This document shows, piece by piece, positions 9,376 through 17,502 of a stretch of 64,000 bases of DNA; position 1 is the first letter of the stretch, and each line of letters begins with the position of its first letter. The stretch comes from [Bacillus] enclensis (GTDB lineage Bacteria; Bacillota; Bacilli; Bacillales; Bacillaceae_B), in contig NZ_KQ758485.1 in the NCBI RefSeq assembly GCF_001456935.1, positions 296,944 to 360,943 of the forward strand. The letters run 5' to 3'. The notes beneath the pieces are model-generated. The model was not told the origin of the DNA and made no database searches. It saw nothing but the letters and a program-made list of their open reading frames with translations. A program made the position numbers and the translations under genes.

Positions 9376-10182
9376 ATGACCAAATCTGTAATCGTAGAAA
9401 ATGTCTCAAAAAAATACAAGCTGTATAATAAGCCTTCCGAGCGAATCCTTGACCTTATTTCCCCCAAAAGCTTCGGTGAAGATTTCTATGGACTTCGCAA
9501 TGTCAGCTTTGAGGCTGATAAAGGGGATATCATTGGGTTTGTCGGGGTTAACGGTTCCGGTAAATCCACTTTGGCCAACATCCTCGCAGGTATCATCCCT
9601 GAAACTTCCGGGAAGGTCGAGGTTCACGGCAAAACCGCATTGATAGCGGTCGCTGCCGGTTTGAACAATCAACTGACAGGCCGCGAGAACATTGAACTAA
9701 AATGTTTGATGCTTGGTTTTAATAAAAAAGAAATCAAAGAAGTGGAACCTGATATCATCGAGTTTTCAGAGCTCGGCAAATTTATCGACCAGCCTGTCAA
9801 GTCATACTCCAGCGGTATGAAGTCAAGGCTCGGGTTTGCTATTTCCGTCCATATCGATCCGGATATACTGATAATCGATGAAGCACTATCTGTAGGGGAT
9901 AAAGCGTTCGCTGAAAAAAGTCTTGAGAAGATGAATGAATTCAAGGAACGCGGAAAAACAATGTTCTTTGTCAGCCATTCCATCGGCCAGATGAAGAAAT
10001 TCTGTGAGAAGATTCTCTGGCTGGAGTACGGTGAAGTAAAAGCGTTCGGACTGGTCGATGAAGTCATTCCTCAATACGAGAAATTCTTTAAAGACTATAA
10101 AGCGATGTCCAAAGCCGAAAAGAAAAAGTTCAGGGAAGAAGCATTGCGTAAGCAAAGCGGGCTTGAGCCCATTACTCAATGA
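9376..10182 (+). CDS. tagH: Teichoic acid ABC exporter ATPase TagH (short form)
   Basis: The ATPase partner of TagG. It has Walker A GVNGSGKST (57-65), the signature YSSGMKSR (144-151), Walker B DILIIDEA (163-170) and the switch His in FFVSHS. At 268 residues it lacks the extracellular C-terminal extension of B. subtilis TagH (527 aa) and is close in size to staphylococcal TarH. The ribosome site is AAGAGG and the gene is in an operon with tagG. Confidence 0.93.
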   Translation: MTKSVIVENVSKKYKLYNKPSERILDLISPKSFGEDFYGLRNVSFEADKGDIIGFVGVNGSGKSTLANILAGIIPETSGKVEVHGKTALIAVAAGLNNQLTGRENIELKCLMLGFNKKEIKEVEPDIIEFSELGKFIDQPVKSYSSGMKSRLGFAISVHIDPDILIIDEALSVGDKAFAEKSLEKMNEFKERGKTMFFVSHSIGQMKKFCEKILWLEYGEVKAFGLVDEVIPQYEKFFKDYKAMSKAEKKKFREEALRKQSGLEPITQ

Positions 10183-10185
10183 TCA

Positions 10186-10218
10186 AAAAGAAGAACCGCA
10201 TATCATGGTTCTTCTTTT
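10186..10218 (+). terminator. Terminator of tagGH
   Basis: A 12-bp stem (AAAAGAAGAACC / GGTTCTTCTTTT) with a 9-base loop lies three bases past the tagH stop. The T-rich end of the stem serves as the tail. Confidence 0.75.
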
Positions 10219-10252
10219 CCTATATACTCGAACAAGGGAGTGAGATAAACGC

Positions 10253-11446
10253 TTGAAAAACCTTCTTCTGCGCATTAAAAGAGGCAATACCATTAAGCGA
10301 TTGTATAAATTGGCCTTTATCATGGTGGGGAAATTGCCCGCAAAAAAGAATTTAGTGGTATTTGAAAGTTTCCTCGGCAAGCAGTACAGCTGCAACCCGA
10401 GGGCCATTTATGAATATATGAAAAGAAACCATCCTGAATATGACATGTATTGGAGTATTGATCCCCGGCATTCACATGTTTTTAAAGACAAAGGGCTGAA
10501 CACACTTCCCAGATTCTCGATACCCTGGCTGTTCAAAATGGCACGTGCGAAATATTGGGTGTCCAACAGCAGGCTGCCCTTATGGATTCCAAAGCCTGCC
10601 CACACCGTTTATCTTCAAACCTGGCACGGAACCCCCTTAAAGAGGCTTGCAGCCGATATGGATGAAGTTCACATGCCTGGAACGGATACAGAGAAGTATA
10701 AACGAAATTTCTTAAATGAATCGAGCAGATGGGATTATCTGATTTCGCCTAACCGCTACTCCTCTAAAATATTCGCGAGGGCGTTCGGATTCAACAAGAA
10801 TATGATTGAATCCGGCTATCCAAGAAATGATTATCTGCATAATCATGATGATGCTGAAACGATTTCAGAAATAAAAAACCGTTTGAATCTTCCAAAGGAC
10901 AAGCAGGTCATCCTATATGCCCCCACTTGGAGGGATAATGAATTTTATTCGGTCGGAAAATATAAGTTCAATCTTAAACTTGATCTGGATAAGATGCAGA
11001 AGGAGCTCGGCAATGATTATATTATCCTTTTAAGGATGCATTATCTTATCGCTGAAAACCTCGATTTGAATAATTATTCCGGATTCGCTTATGATGTTTC
11101 CCATCACACGGATATCAGTGAATTGTATGTCATATCCGATCTGTTGATCACCGATTACTCTTCTGTGTTCTTCGATTATGCGAATCTGAAGCGTCCGATG
11201 ATTTTTTATGTCTATGACATTGATAACTATCGTGATACGTTGAGAGGATTTTATTTTGACTTCGAGGAGCAAGCACCCGGCCCCCTTGTAAAAACGACAG
11301 AAGAAGTAATTGATCAAATACGTAACAAGGAATCCCTTATTCAATCTGATTATGAAGCTTTTTATGAGAAGTTCTGTTATCTTGAGTGCGGACAATCGAG
11401 TAAGCGTGTGGTTGAGGAAGTTTTCCAGCCAAGCCGGAAGAACTAG
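10253..11446 (+). CDS. Single-domain CDP-glycerol glycerophosphotransferase
   Basis: A 397-residue Glyphos_transf protein with LQTWHGTPLKRL (His 125) and ITDYSSVFFDYAN near residue 300. It closely resembles the second domain of the protein encoded at 5013 (shared WHGTPLKR/K, GYPRND, APTWRDNE/APTFRDNE, DFEEQAPGP/DFEEEAPGP) more than it does TagB. It starts with TTG at 10253, supported by AAGGGAG eight bases upstream. With tagB and the tandem enzyme it gives four glycerophosphotransferase domains in 11 kb, which suggests a polymer with more than one polyol-phosphate linkage or a second polymer. Its precise step is not clear. Confidence 0.85.
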   Translation: MKNLLLRIKRGNTIKRLYKLAFIMVGKLPAKKNLVVFESFLGKQYSCNPRAIYEYMKRNHPEYDMYWSIDPRHSHVFKDKGLNTLPRFSIPWLFKMARAKYWVSNSRLPLWIPKPAHTVYLQTWHGTPLKRLAADMDEVHMPGTDTEKYKRNFLNESSRWDYLISPNRYSSKIFARAFGFNKNMIESGYPRNDYLHNHDDAETISEIKNRLNLPKDKQVILYAPTWRDNEFYSVGKYKFNLKLDLDKMQKELGNDYIILLRMHYLIAENLDLNNYSGFAYDVSHHTDISELYVISDLLITDYSSVFFDYANLKRPMIFYVYDIDNYRDTLRGFYFDFEEQAPGPLVKTTEEVIDQIRNKESLIQSDYEAFYEKFCYLECGQSSKRVVEEVFQPSRKN

Positions 11447-11453
11447 AAGACTG

Positions 11454-11487
11454 AAAGAAACCTGTGGTACTGCAGGTTTCTTTTTTT
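11454..11487 (+). terminator. Terminator of the glycerophosphotransferase gene
   Basis: An AAAGAAACCTG / CAGGTTTCTTT stem with an 8-base loop is followed by TTTT, starting 7 bases after the stop codon. Confidence 0.85.
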
Positions 11488-11518
11488 ATGCTCATTTTGT
11501 TACGTTTTCGCGCCAAAT

Positions 11519-11535
11519 ATTACACTAATATTTCA
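11519..11535 (-). promoter_or_regulatory. WalR-like box upstream of the NlpC/P60 hydrolase
   Basis: Read on the minus strand this is TGAAAT-N5-TGTAAT, one mismatch from the WalR consensus TGTWAH-N5-TGTWAH. It lies about 130 bases upstream of a secreted D,L-endopeptidase gene, a class of gene often under WalRK control. A single near match in AT-rich DNA is weak evidence. Confidence 0.3.
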
Positions 11536-11665
11536 AAGCGGCTCTTATGTGTATAAAGAACTATAAATCATACTAGAATTCGCGAAAATATTCCCCTATT
11601 CCTCTTAATATATGGTAAAATGACAGAAAAATATACCAAACTAGTACATAAAAGGAGAAAGATTC

Positions 11666-12727
11666 GTGAAAAAAACAATTGTGTCTTTTGCAGCCACTGC
11701 TGTCCTGTCCACCACTTTCGTCTCAACCGCTGCCGCGAACACCCATAAGGTCGAGTCGGGTGACTCTCTTTGGTCGATTGCCAGGAAGTATGATTTGACT
11801 GTTGCCAATCTAAAACAGGTCAACAAGTTAAATTCAGACTTGATTTATCCGAATCAGGTCTTAAAAGTAGCTGCCGGCGCAGATAAGAGCCCATCTGTCC
11901 CTTCTTCCCCGGCTGTTCCTCAGAAGACTGAACCGGCCAAGTCTTACACGGTAAAGTCAGGTGATACACTTATTGCCATTGCAAACGCTCACTCTATCAC
12001 CTTGGGTGAACTGCAAAGCTTGAATAATATCAAAACTCATTTGATTTATCCGGGGCAGAAATTGACTATTTCAAAAAGCAGCTCTCCGGCTCCGGCTGAA
12101 CCGTCTGCTCCTAAACCTGCTCCAAGTAAAAAGCCGACAGAGCCTGCGACCGGTTCTTATACCGTAAAATCCGGTGATACACTGTCCCACATCAGTATCA
12201 ACTATAATGTCAGCGTGGCCGCCATCAAAAAAGCAAATAACCTGAAAAGTGATATGATCTATGTTGGACAGGTGCTGAAGCTTGGAACGTCTCAAGCTAT
12301 ACAGCCCGAGCAGCCTTCAAAACCTGCAAAACCGGCTCCTCAAGAGGACGGCACTGCTTTCAATGCAGATCAGCTCATTTCGCTCGCTAAAGCACAGCTG
12401 GGCACACCATATGTATGGGGCGGCTCAACTACTTCCGGATTCGACTGCAGCGGATTTATCTATTATGCATTTAACAAAGCCGGGGTGAAAGTCACCCGTA
12501 CTTCAAGCGAGGGTTATTATAATCGATCTTTTTATGTGAACAAACCAGTGGTGGGCGACCTGGTCTTTTTTGAAAATACATACAAAAAAGGCATTTCACA
12601 CCTCGGTATCTACGTAGGCGATAATAAATTCATCCACGCAGGTGATAATGGTGTGGAAATAACAAGCCTGGATAATTCCTATTGGAAATCAAAGTTTGAC
12701 GGATTTAAGAGATTTTATGAATTGTAA
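11666..12727 (+). CDS. LysM-NlpC/P60 peptidoglycan D,L-endopeptidase (LytE/LytF/CwlS type)
   Basis: A 353-residue secreted cell wall hydrolase predicted to cut D-Glu-meso-DAP bonds. It has a signal peptide (residues 1-24, cleavage near AAANT), three LysM wall-binding domains (about 26-68, 93-137, 163-207) separated by Pro/Ser/Lys linkers, and a C-terminal NlpC/P60 domain (about 232-353). The catalytic set is visible: Cys261 in FDCSGF, His312 in SHLGIY and His324 in FIHAGD. The start is GTG at 11666 with AAAGGAG upstream. It is monocistronic between two terminators. The architecture matches B. subtilis LytE and CwlS, and I cannot say which is the true orthologue. Confidence 0.92.
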   Translation: MKKTIVSFAATAVLSTTFVSTAAANTHKVESGDSLWSIARKYDLTVANLKQVNKLNSDLIYPNQVLKVAAGADKSPSVPSSPAVPQKTEPAKSYTVKSGDTLIAIANAHSITLGELQSLNNIKTHLIYPGQKLTISKSSSPAPAEPSAPKPAPSKKPTEPATGSYTVKSGDTLSHISINYNVSVAAIKKANNLKSDMIYVGQVLKLGTSQAIQPEQPSKPAKPAPQEDGTAFNADQLISLAKAQLGTPYVWGGSTTSGFDCSGFIYYAFNKAGVKVTRTSSEGYYNRSFYVNKPVVGDLVFFENTYKKGISHLGIYVGDNKFIHAGDNGVEITSLDNSYWKSKFDGFKRFYEL

Positions 12728-12735
12728 TTTGCTAG

Positions 12736-12771
12736 AGAGCAGAACTCCTTTGGGGTTTTGCTCTTTTTTTG
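12736..12771 (+). terminator. Terminator of the NlpC/P60 hydrolase gene
   Basis: An AGAGCAGAACTCC / GGGGTTTTGCTCT stem (with a few G-U pairs) is followed by a run of T residues just after the stop codon. Confidence 0.85.
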
Positions 12772-12916
12772 TTTTTGGGGTTCCAAATCCATTGCCATTT
12801 GTCGATTTTTGAAGAAAAATTTTTGTTCCTCGACCCCCAAAAACTATATTCCACTTATTGTTAATTTATGGTTTAATTAATTGATTTTATTAATTCAATT
12901 GATGGAGGATCAGTCC

Positions 12917-15900
12917 ATGGGGAAAAAATGGTTCAGCAGTTTACTAGTTTTCATGTTGTTTTTCAGTTACAGCATTTCAGACATTCCAATGGTGAATGCA
13001 GCCGGAGAAGAAATGCCAGGGGTGGATGCCGAAACACTCGAGCAATCCATTACGGCCGAGGACGATTTTGAGAGGGAAGAAACCGTTCATTGGTATAAAG
13101 TTACTCCCTCTGCAGAAGATATTTGGAATTTCACGCATTTCAGGGTGAATCTTCAATCACAGGAAGAAGTGACAATAACCGTATATGCAAGTCTTGATAA
13201 GGCAATGGCCAATGAAGCCTTTGACCGCTACAGAGGGTATTCATATTCAGAAGAAGCGGCATCCATCGACTTCCCTCTTGCCTGGACCGGCCCTTATTAC
13301 ATAAAGGTAGAATCTTTTCTAATGGGAGAGGAAGCTGAAGAAAGCGGTGGGCACGGGGCCTATTCGCTTGCATATGAAGGAGTGGCACTGCCGCCTTCTC
13401 AAGGCGGTACAAGTGAAGAATGTCCTGCGGAATTAAGTACGAAAGAGAAAGAGAACGGAAAAGCGATCCTGCAGGATATGCGCACAATCCGCGATACGCT
13501 TCTTTCAGAAAACACTATGGGCAAAGAATGGACATCCCTTTACTATAAAGCAGCACCATTCATTTCGGCAAAAATACTATTTAATAAAATTACACGTGAG
13601 GAAGTATATACAAATCTTGATACCTTAAAGAATCTGCTTTCCGATGCAGCAGAAAACGGGAAGAACAGCAGCTATACGATTTCACCTGCAGAACAGAAAG
13701 CTATTCAGTCATTGAACAAACTAGCATATGATGCGGTACCTGCAGCGCTCCAGAGACAAATGGACAAAGCACTGAACGGGATTGACCTGGAAAAGATGTC
13801 AGGCTCCACCGTTGCCGTGATGCTGGGGAGAACTGGCCTGATTGAAGCCTCGGCAGCCGCAGAACAGAAGCTGATCGTAAAAGTAAAAGACAACCAATCT
13901 GCAAACAAAGTCATCTCAAAGGTCAGATCCTACGGGACGCAATCAGTCAGCACGCTTTCTTCTCAAACTAGCCAGCTTCTTGTTGTCGACCTGAAGGATG
14001 AAGAAAAAGGTTATCATGCAACTGCCGCTTCAACAGAGAAACAAATTGAAAAGCTGCCGGAAGTCGAGTTTGTCGAACCGGTTCAGACATACAGAGCTCT
14101 ATCGACAGATACTAGCTATCCTTATCAATGGTCTTTAAAGAACCCTGAGATCGAATCCGGGGATATTGGATATGATGCACTGGAGAGTCTCCTGCAAGGA
14201 AAGCAGCTCCCTTCCACTATGATTGCTGTAGTAGATACAGGTGTTGATCATACCCTGGCAGATCTTTCTGACCAGGTTGTTTCTGACAAAGGGAAAAACT
14301 TTGTGGACAAAACAGCAGATGCAATCGATGATAACGGGCACGGAACCCATGTCGCCTCCATCATTGCAGCAAAAGCCAATAACCACTACTCGATTGCCGG
14401 AATCAACCCCTTCGCTACAATCCTGCCGGTAAAAGTTCTTGATGCTTCAGGTAGCGGAGACACCGAACAGATCGCTTACGGTATCATGTACGCGGCCGAC
14501 CAGGGAGCAAAAGTCATTAATCTCAGTTTAGGCGGTCCTTACAGCCGGACCATCGAGTATGCACTTCAATATGCTTCCAAAAAAGGCGCTGTGATCGTGG
14601 CAGCAAGCGGAAATGACGGGTTTGAAGAAGTATCTTACCCTGCCTCTTCCAAATATGCCATTTCGGTAGGATCAACAAATAAATTGAATATCGTTTCGGA
14701 TTTCTCCAATTACGGTAAAGGACTTGATCTTGTGGCGCCTGGGTCAGAAATCCCTGCTTTACTCCCTGACGGTAATGTATCCTTTATGAGCGGGACTTCC
14801 ATGGCGGCCCCTCACGTCTCGGCCTCTGCCGGACTGCTTCTATCCCAAAATCCGGGGTTATCTGCCGGAGAAGTTGAAAAACTGCTCACTGAGACGACCA
14901 GGGATATCGCTTTTGAGGAACTGGACAACCCGATGAATCAATATGAGGAAGATCCATATCAGTATGAAGAAGAGTATCCGTACCCTGAAGAGGAGCTGCT
15001 TCCGGGCTACGACATGGTTTCCGGCTGGGGAAGCTTGAATGCTTTAAGTGCCTACAGTATCGGCGAGCTTCAGGTAAACGTAAATCCAGTACTGAACAAC
15101 CAGACAAGGGTAACCGGAAAAGCGAAGACAGGGTCAACGGTTAAAGTAAGGAATGGAAATAAAGTGCTGGGAACCGCTGCCTCGAAGTCAGGTGCATTCT
15201 CTGTGACGATTCCGGTCCAGAAAACAGATCAGATTCTAAATGTGACGATTACCAGCGGCTCTGCAGAAGCGTCCATCCGCAAAGTGGTCGAAAAGGCCCC
15301 GGATAAACCGAAAGTGAAACGCGTCACCAATAAGGATTCATACGTTTCAGGAAACGCTTCCCCTGGATTGAAAGTAACGATCAAGAACTCTTCCAAAAAA
15401 GTGATTGCCTCAGGGAAAGTAAATGATGAAGGTTCTTTCAAAATAAAGATTCCGGTGCAAAAAGCCGGCACCGTCCTTTATGCAAGTGCAGTCGATGGTT
15501 ATAAAGAAAGCACCGAAGTAAAATTAACGGTTGCAGATGCCATTCCTCCAGGTGCCCCTAAAGTGAAGGCGGTAAGCGACAAGAGCACGGTAATATCTGG
15601 AACAAGCGAAGCATACGCCGTCATTACAGCAAAGGTAAAAGGTAGACAGATTGCCTCTGCCAAAGCAAATTCGAAAGGCAGCTTCACGTTAAAAATCAAG
15701 AAACAAAAAGCCGGTGCGACGATCACGGTCACAGCAAAAGACAAAGCTGGAAATGTCAGCAAAGGAACAAACCTCAAAGTCAGCGACAAGACTCCTCCCC
15801 CTGCCCCGAAGGTCAATAAAGTGACGAGTAAGGACAAAATGGTTAAAGGGAAGTCGGAAGCAGGCGCTGCGATCACGGTGAGAGCCAAAAATAAAACGAT

Positions 15901-16036
15901 CGGGACTGCAAAGGCTGATAAGAAAGGAAATTTTACAGTAAAGATCAAGAATCAAAAAAAGGGAACCAACCTTTATGTAAGGGCAAAAGACAAATCAGGT
16001 AATGTCAGTACAGCCAAAGTAACCAAGGTTCAATAG
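12917..16036 (+). CDS. Large secreted subtilisin-like protease with C-terminal Ig-like repeats
   Basis: A 1039-residue S8 protease. In order it has a signal peptide ending near VNAAGEE, an unassigned N-terminal region (about 30-290) with a pre-peptidase-like beta domain, an I9-type propeptide region (about 310-390), the catalytic domain (about 425-700) and four Lys-rich Ig-like (Big-type) repeats to the C-terminus. The triad is visible: Asp in AVVDTGVDH near 437, His in NGHGTHVAS near 473 and Ser in SGTSMAAPHVS near 625. An acidic Tyr/Glu/Pro insertion (near 680) sits just before the last motif of the catalytic domain. A longer frame opens at 12881, but the ATG at 12917 has GGAGGA seven bases upstream. 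No sortase motif is present, so the basic repeats may bind wall polymers. It converges on the PlcR-like gene. Confidence 0.92.
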   Translation: MGKKWFSSLLVFMLFFSYSISDIPMVNAAGEEMPGVDAETLEQSITAEDDFEREETVHWYKVTPSAEDIWNFTHFRVNLQSQEEVTITVYASLDKAMANEAFDRYRGYSYSEEAASIDFPLAWTGPYYIKVESFLMGEEAEESGGHGAYSLAYEGVALPPSQGGTSEECPAELSTKEKENGKAILQDMRTIRDTLLSENTMGKEWTSLYYKAAPFISAKILFNKITREEVYTNLDTLKNLLSDAAENGKNSSYTISPAEQKAIQSLNKLAYDAVPAALQRQMDKALNGIDLEKMSGSTVAVMLGRTGLIEASAAAEQKLIVKVKDNQSANKVISKVRSYGTQSVSTLSSQTSQLLVVDLKDEEKGYHATAASTEKQIEKLPEVEFVEPVQTYRALSTDTSYPYQWSLKNPEIESGDIGYDALESLLQGKQLPSTMIAVVDTGVDHTLADLSDQVVSDKGKNFVDKTADAIDDNGHGTHVASIIAAKANNHYSIAGINPFATILPVKVLDASGSGDTEQIAYGIMYAADQGAKVINLSLGGPYSRTIEYALQYASKKGAVIVAASGNDGFEEVSYPASSKYAISVGSTNKLNIVSDFSNYGKGLDLVAPGSEIPALLPDGNVSFMSGTSMAAPHVSASAGLLLSQNPGLSAGEVEKLLTETTRDIAFEELDNPMNQYEEDPYQYEEEYPYPEEELLPGYDMVSGWGSLNALSAYSIGELQVNVNPVLNNQTRVTGKAKTGSTVKVRNGNKVLGTAASKSGAFSVTIPVQKTDQILNVTITSGSAEASIRKVVEKAPDKPKVKRVTNKDSYVSGNASPGLKVTIKNSSKKVIASGKVNDEGSFKIKIPVQKAGTVLYASAVDGYKESTEVKLTVADAIPPGAPKVKAVSDKSTVISGTSEAYAVITAKVKGRQIASAKANSKGSFTLKIKKQKAGATITVTAKDKAGNVSKGTNLKVSDKTPPPAPKVNKVTSKDKMVKGKSEAGAAITVRAKNKTIGTAKADKKGNFTVKIKNQKKGTNLYVRAKDKSGNVSTAKVTKVQ

Positions 16037-16046
16037 CAAATAAAAG

Positions 16047-16084
16047 AATCAGGTACTCTCTTTATGGAGAGTACCTGATTTTTC
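16047..16084. terminator. Terminator between the subtilase and the PlcR-like regulator
   Basis: A perfect 14-bp stem (AATCAGGTACTCTC / GAGAGTACCTGATT) is followed by TTTT on the plus strand. The convergent regulator gene ends inside its 3' edge (stop at 16083), so the hairpin may serve both genes. Confidence 0.85.
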
Positions 16085-16964
16085 ATGTCAGAGCGTTCAA
16101 TTCATTTATCCTGTTTTTGATAAACTGAATATATTTATCATCCTGCTGAAGTTCAAAGACGATGACCGCCTTCTCCATATAACTCTTTGCCATATGAGGC
16201 TTGTTAAGGAGTTCCAGGTTATAGCCGGTGTGGTAATGGAGTTCTCCGAGAAGGTATAGGCTGTCTTTGTGGAGACACCATTTAATTGCATCTTCACAGT
16301 ATTTGTTTGAGTCTTGAATCCGATTCATACGTGTTAATACCCTTGCTAAGTTATAGTAAAGTCTAGTTTTTATTGTATAATCATTTAAATGCGGAAGGAG
16401 TTGAAGGTGTTCTTTAATTTCCTCAAATACCTCCAGTGCCTTATTTAAGTCCTCTTTGAAGTAAATTGCCCCGATCGTTAATAATATTTCTATTTCTCGT
16501 TCCAGCATGATCTTGCCTTTATAATGGGTGAGATTGATTGCTTCATGAAGTGTTTGGATTGATTTAGTTAATTCCTTATTCACTTCATATAAGTAAATCC
16601 CTTTATGCCACAATAAAAGCTGCAAGTTTTTGTTATTTTGAATAAATAAGGGATTATTTAATTCAGCTCTTACAATATCCATCATTTCTTCATACCTAAC
16701 ACTTCGCCTGAGGATCTGAAGTTGTTGAAATACTTCTTGTACATAATCCAGACGCGGAGTTGTCCCAATATTAAAAAAATAATTAACATCCACACCAAGC
16801 TTCTGAGAAATCTGATATAATGTAGAGGCGTAAGGAAAGACATCCCCTTTTTCAATTTTACTTATTTGTGCTTGGGTACAGACGCCCATTGCCAGTTCTT
16901 CCTGAGAAAGTCCGCTGTTTTTTCTTAACTCTTTTATTTTTTTCCCCACTGCTGTAAAATCCAT
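16083..16964 (-). CDS. PlcR-family (RRNPP) peptide-binding transcriptional regulator
   Basis: A 293-residue protein with an N-terminal XRE helix-turn-helix (about 8-60: VGKKIKELRKNSGLSQEELA, QAQISKIEKGDVFP) and a C-terminal region of TPR-like helical pairs (about 75-290). Length and layout match PlcR of the B. cereus group (285 aa), including the LLLWHKGIYLY and KTRLYYNLARVL segments aligned to PlcR's QFLQWQYYVAAYVL and KVRYNHAKALYL. In this family the TPR domain binds a re-imported peptide pheromone. A divergent 43-codon gene at 17163 encodes a PapR-like exported peptide, which strongly supports a quorum-sensing role. The ribosome site AGGAGAG precedes the ATG, and a 16-bp box abuts it upstream. 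In B. cereus plcR and papR are tandem; here they are divergent. Confidence 0.87.
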   Translation of the reverse strand: MDFTAVGKKIKELRKNSGLSQEELAMGVCTQAQISKIEKGDVFPYASTLYQISQKLGVDVNYFFNIGTTPRLDYVQEVFQQLQILRRSVRYEEMMDIVRAELNNPLFIQNNKNLQLLLWHKGIYLYEVNKELTKSIQTLHEAINLTHYKGKIMLEREIEILLTIGAIYFKEDLNKALEVFEEIKEHLQLLPHLNDYTIKTRLYYNLARVLTRMNRIQDSNKYCEDAIKWCLHKDSLYLLGELHYHTGYNLELLNKPHMAKSYMEKAVIVFELQQDDKYIQFIKNRINELNALT

Positions 16965-16981
16965 ATTAAATCTCTCCTAAA

Positions 16982-16997
16982 TATGCCTAGAGTTATA
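16982..16997. promoter_or_regulatory. Candidate operator box 1 (TATGCCTAGAGTTATA)
   Basis: This 16-bp partly palindromic sequence (TAT..CT..AG..ATA) lies 18 bases upstream of the PlcR-like start codon, next to its ribosome site. A copy with two mismatches in 16 (ATATGCnTAGAGTTAT is shared) lies at 17356. The size equals that of the known PlcR box (TATGNANNNNTNCATA), and its TATG end is the same. Binding by the regulator is inferred. Confidence 0.45.
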
Positions 16998-17079
16998 TTT
17001 TATGAAGAAAATAGATGAAAAAACTATTAAAATGCTTTAAAATTAGGTAATTTGGCATCATACCCCGATTCGCTCTTTT

Positions 17080-17097
17080 ATTAAAATATGTTTTAAT
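17080..17097. promoter_or_regulatory. AT-rich palindrome between plcR-like and papR-like genes
   Basis: ATTAAAATATGTTTTAAT is an almost perfect 18-bp inverted repeat 65 bases upstream of the peptide gene. A related sequence, ATTAAAATGCTTTAAAAT, lies 54 bases to the left (17026-17043). Both fall in the divergent promoter region and could be activator sites for the peptide gene. AT-rich palindromes can also arise by chance. Confidence 0.35.
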
Positions 17098-17162
17098 AAT
17101 TATAACAGATATATTTTTATTTTATCGAATATTCACTCGAACAAGAAAGGGAGGAAAGTCCT

Positions 17163-17294
17163 ATGAAAAGACGTTTTCTTACAATCCTTACCGCTTCCAT
17201 CATTCTTCTAGGTGTTACGGGATTCGCTAATAACTCAGTGGAAACAGCAAAAGTTCAAATCCAATCAGTTGAATTACCCGACAACCCATATTAA
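17163..17294 (+). CDS. PapR-like exported signalling peptide precursor (43 aa)
   Basis: A short gene with a very good ribosome site (GGGAGG, 8 bases before ATG) and its own terminator. It encodes a Lys/Arg-rich start (MKRRF), a hydrophobic signal segment (residues 6-22) and a short polar tail ending VQIQSVELPDNPY. B. cereus PapR (48 aa) has the same layout and ends in VQLASDLPFE(F/Y), so the tail shares the VQ...(D/E)LP pattern. The mature signal is probably the last 7-8 residues, cut out after Sec export and re-imported to bind the PlcR-like protein. Its position divergent from that regulator supports this. The exact mature peptide and the importer are unknown. Confidence 0.8.
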   Translation: MKRRFLTILTASIILLGVTGFANNSVETAKVQIQSVELPDNPY

Positions 17295-17304
17295 TATTCC
17301 ATTT

Positions 17305-17334
17305 AAAAGCTCCATATAAAGGGAGCTTTTTTTA
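17305..17334 (+). terminator. Terminator of the PapR-like gene
   Basis: An AAAAGCTCC / GGAGCTTTT stem with an 8-base loop and a following T-run lies 11 bases after the stop. It makes the peptide gene a monocistronic unit. Confidence 0.85.
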
Positions 17335-17355
17335 ATTAAAATATTCTTTGAGGAA

Positions 17356-17371
17356 TATGCTTAGAGTTATG
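17356..17371. promoter_or_regulatory. Candidate operator box 2 (TATGCTTAGAGTTATG)
   Basis: This is the second copy of the box at 16982, in the same orientation, with 14 of 16 positions identical (ATATGC-TAGAGTTAT shared). It lies between the PapR-like terminator and a second hairpin, about 130 bases upstream of the unknown gene at 17503. That gene may belong to the regulon, but this is inference. Confidence 0.45.
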
Positions 17372-17418
17372 AAAAAACAGATAAGGATGGGTTTCGGCAT
17401 TCCTAACTGTTTTTTTTG
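17372..17418 (+). terminator. Second hairpin with T8 tail, directly after box 2
   Basis: AAAAAACAGATAAGGAT pairs with ATTCCTAACTGTTTTTT (two mismatches and a bulge), and the right arm runs into TTTTTTTT. It starts at the base after box 2. It could be a backup terminator or an attenuator of a short transcript that starts near the box. Confidence 0.6.
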
Positions 17419-17502
17419 CTTTATAAGCAAGAATGAGCCTAAATACACTGAAATTAAAAAAGTGATAGTATAAAAGTACAATATCAGAAAGGGGGCTTCA
17501 TG

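Noticed and set aside
15229..15955. 80-149-residue minus-strand ORFs inside the subtilase gene
   Set aside because: They are antisense shadows of the Lys-rich Ig repeats, without ribosome sites.
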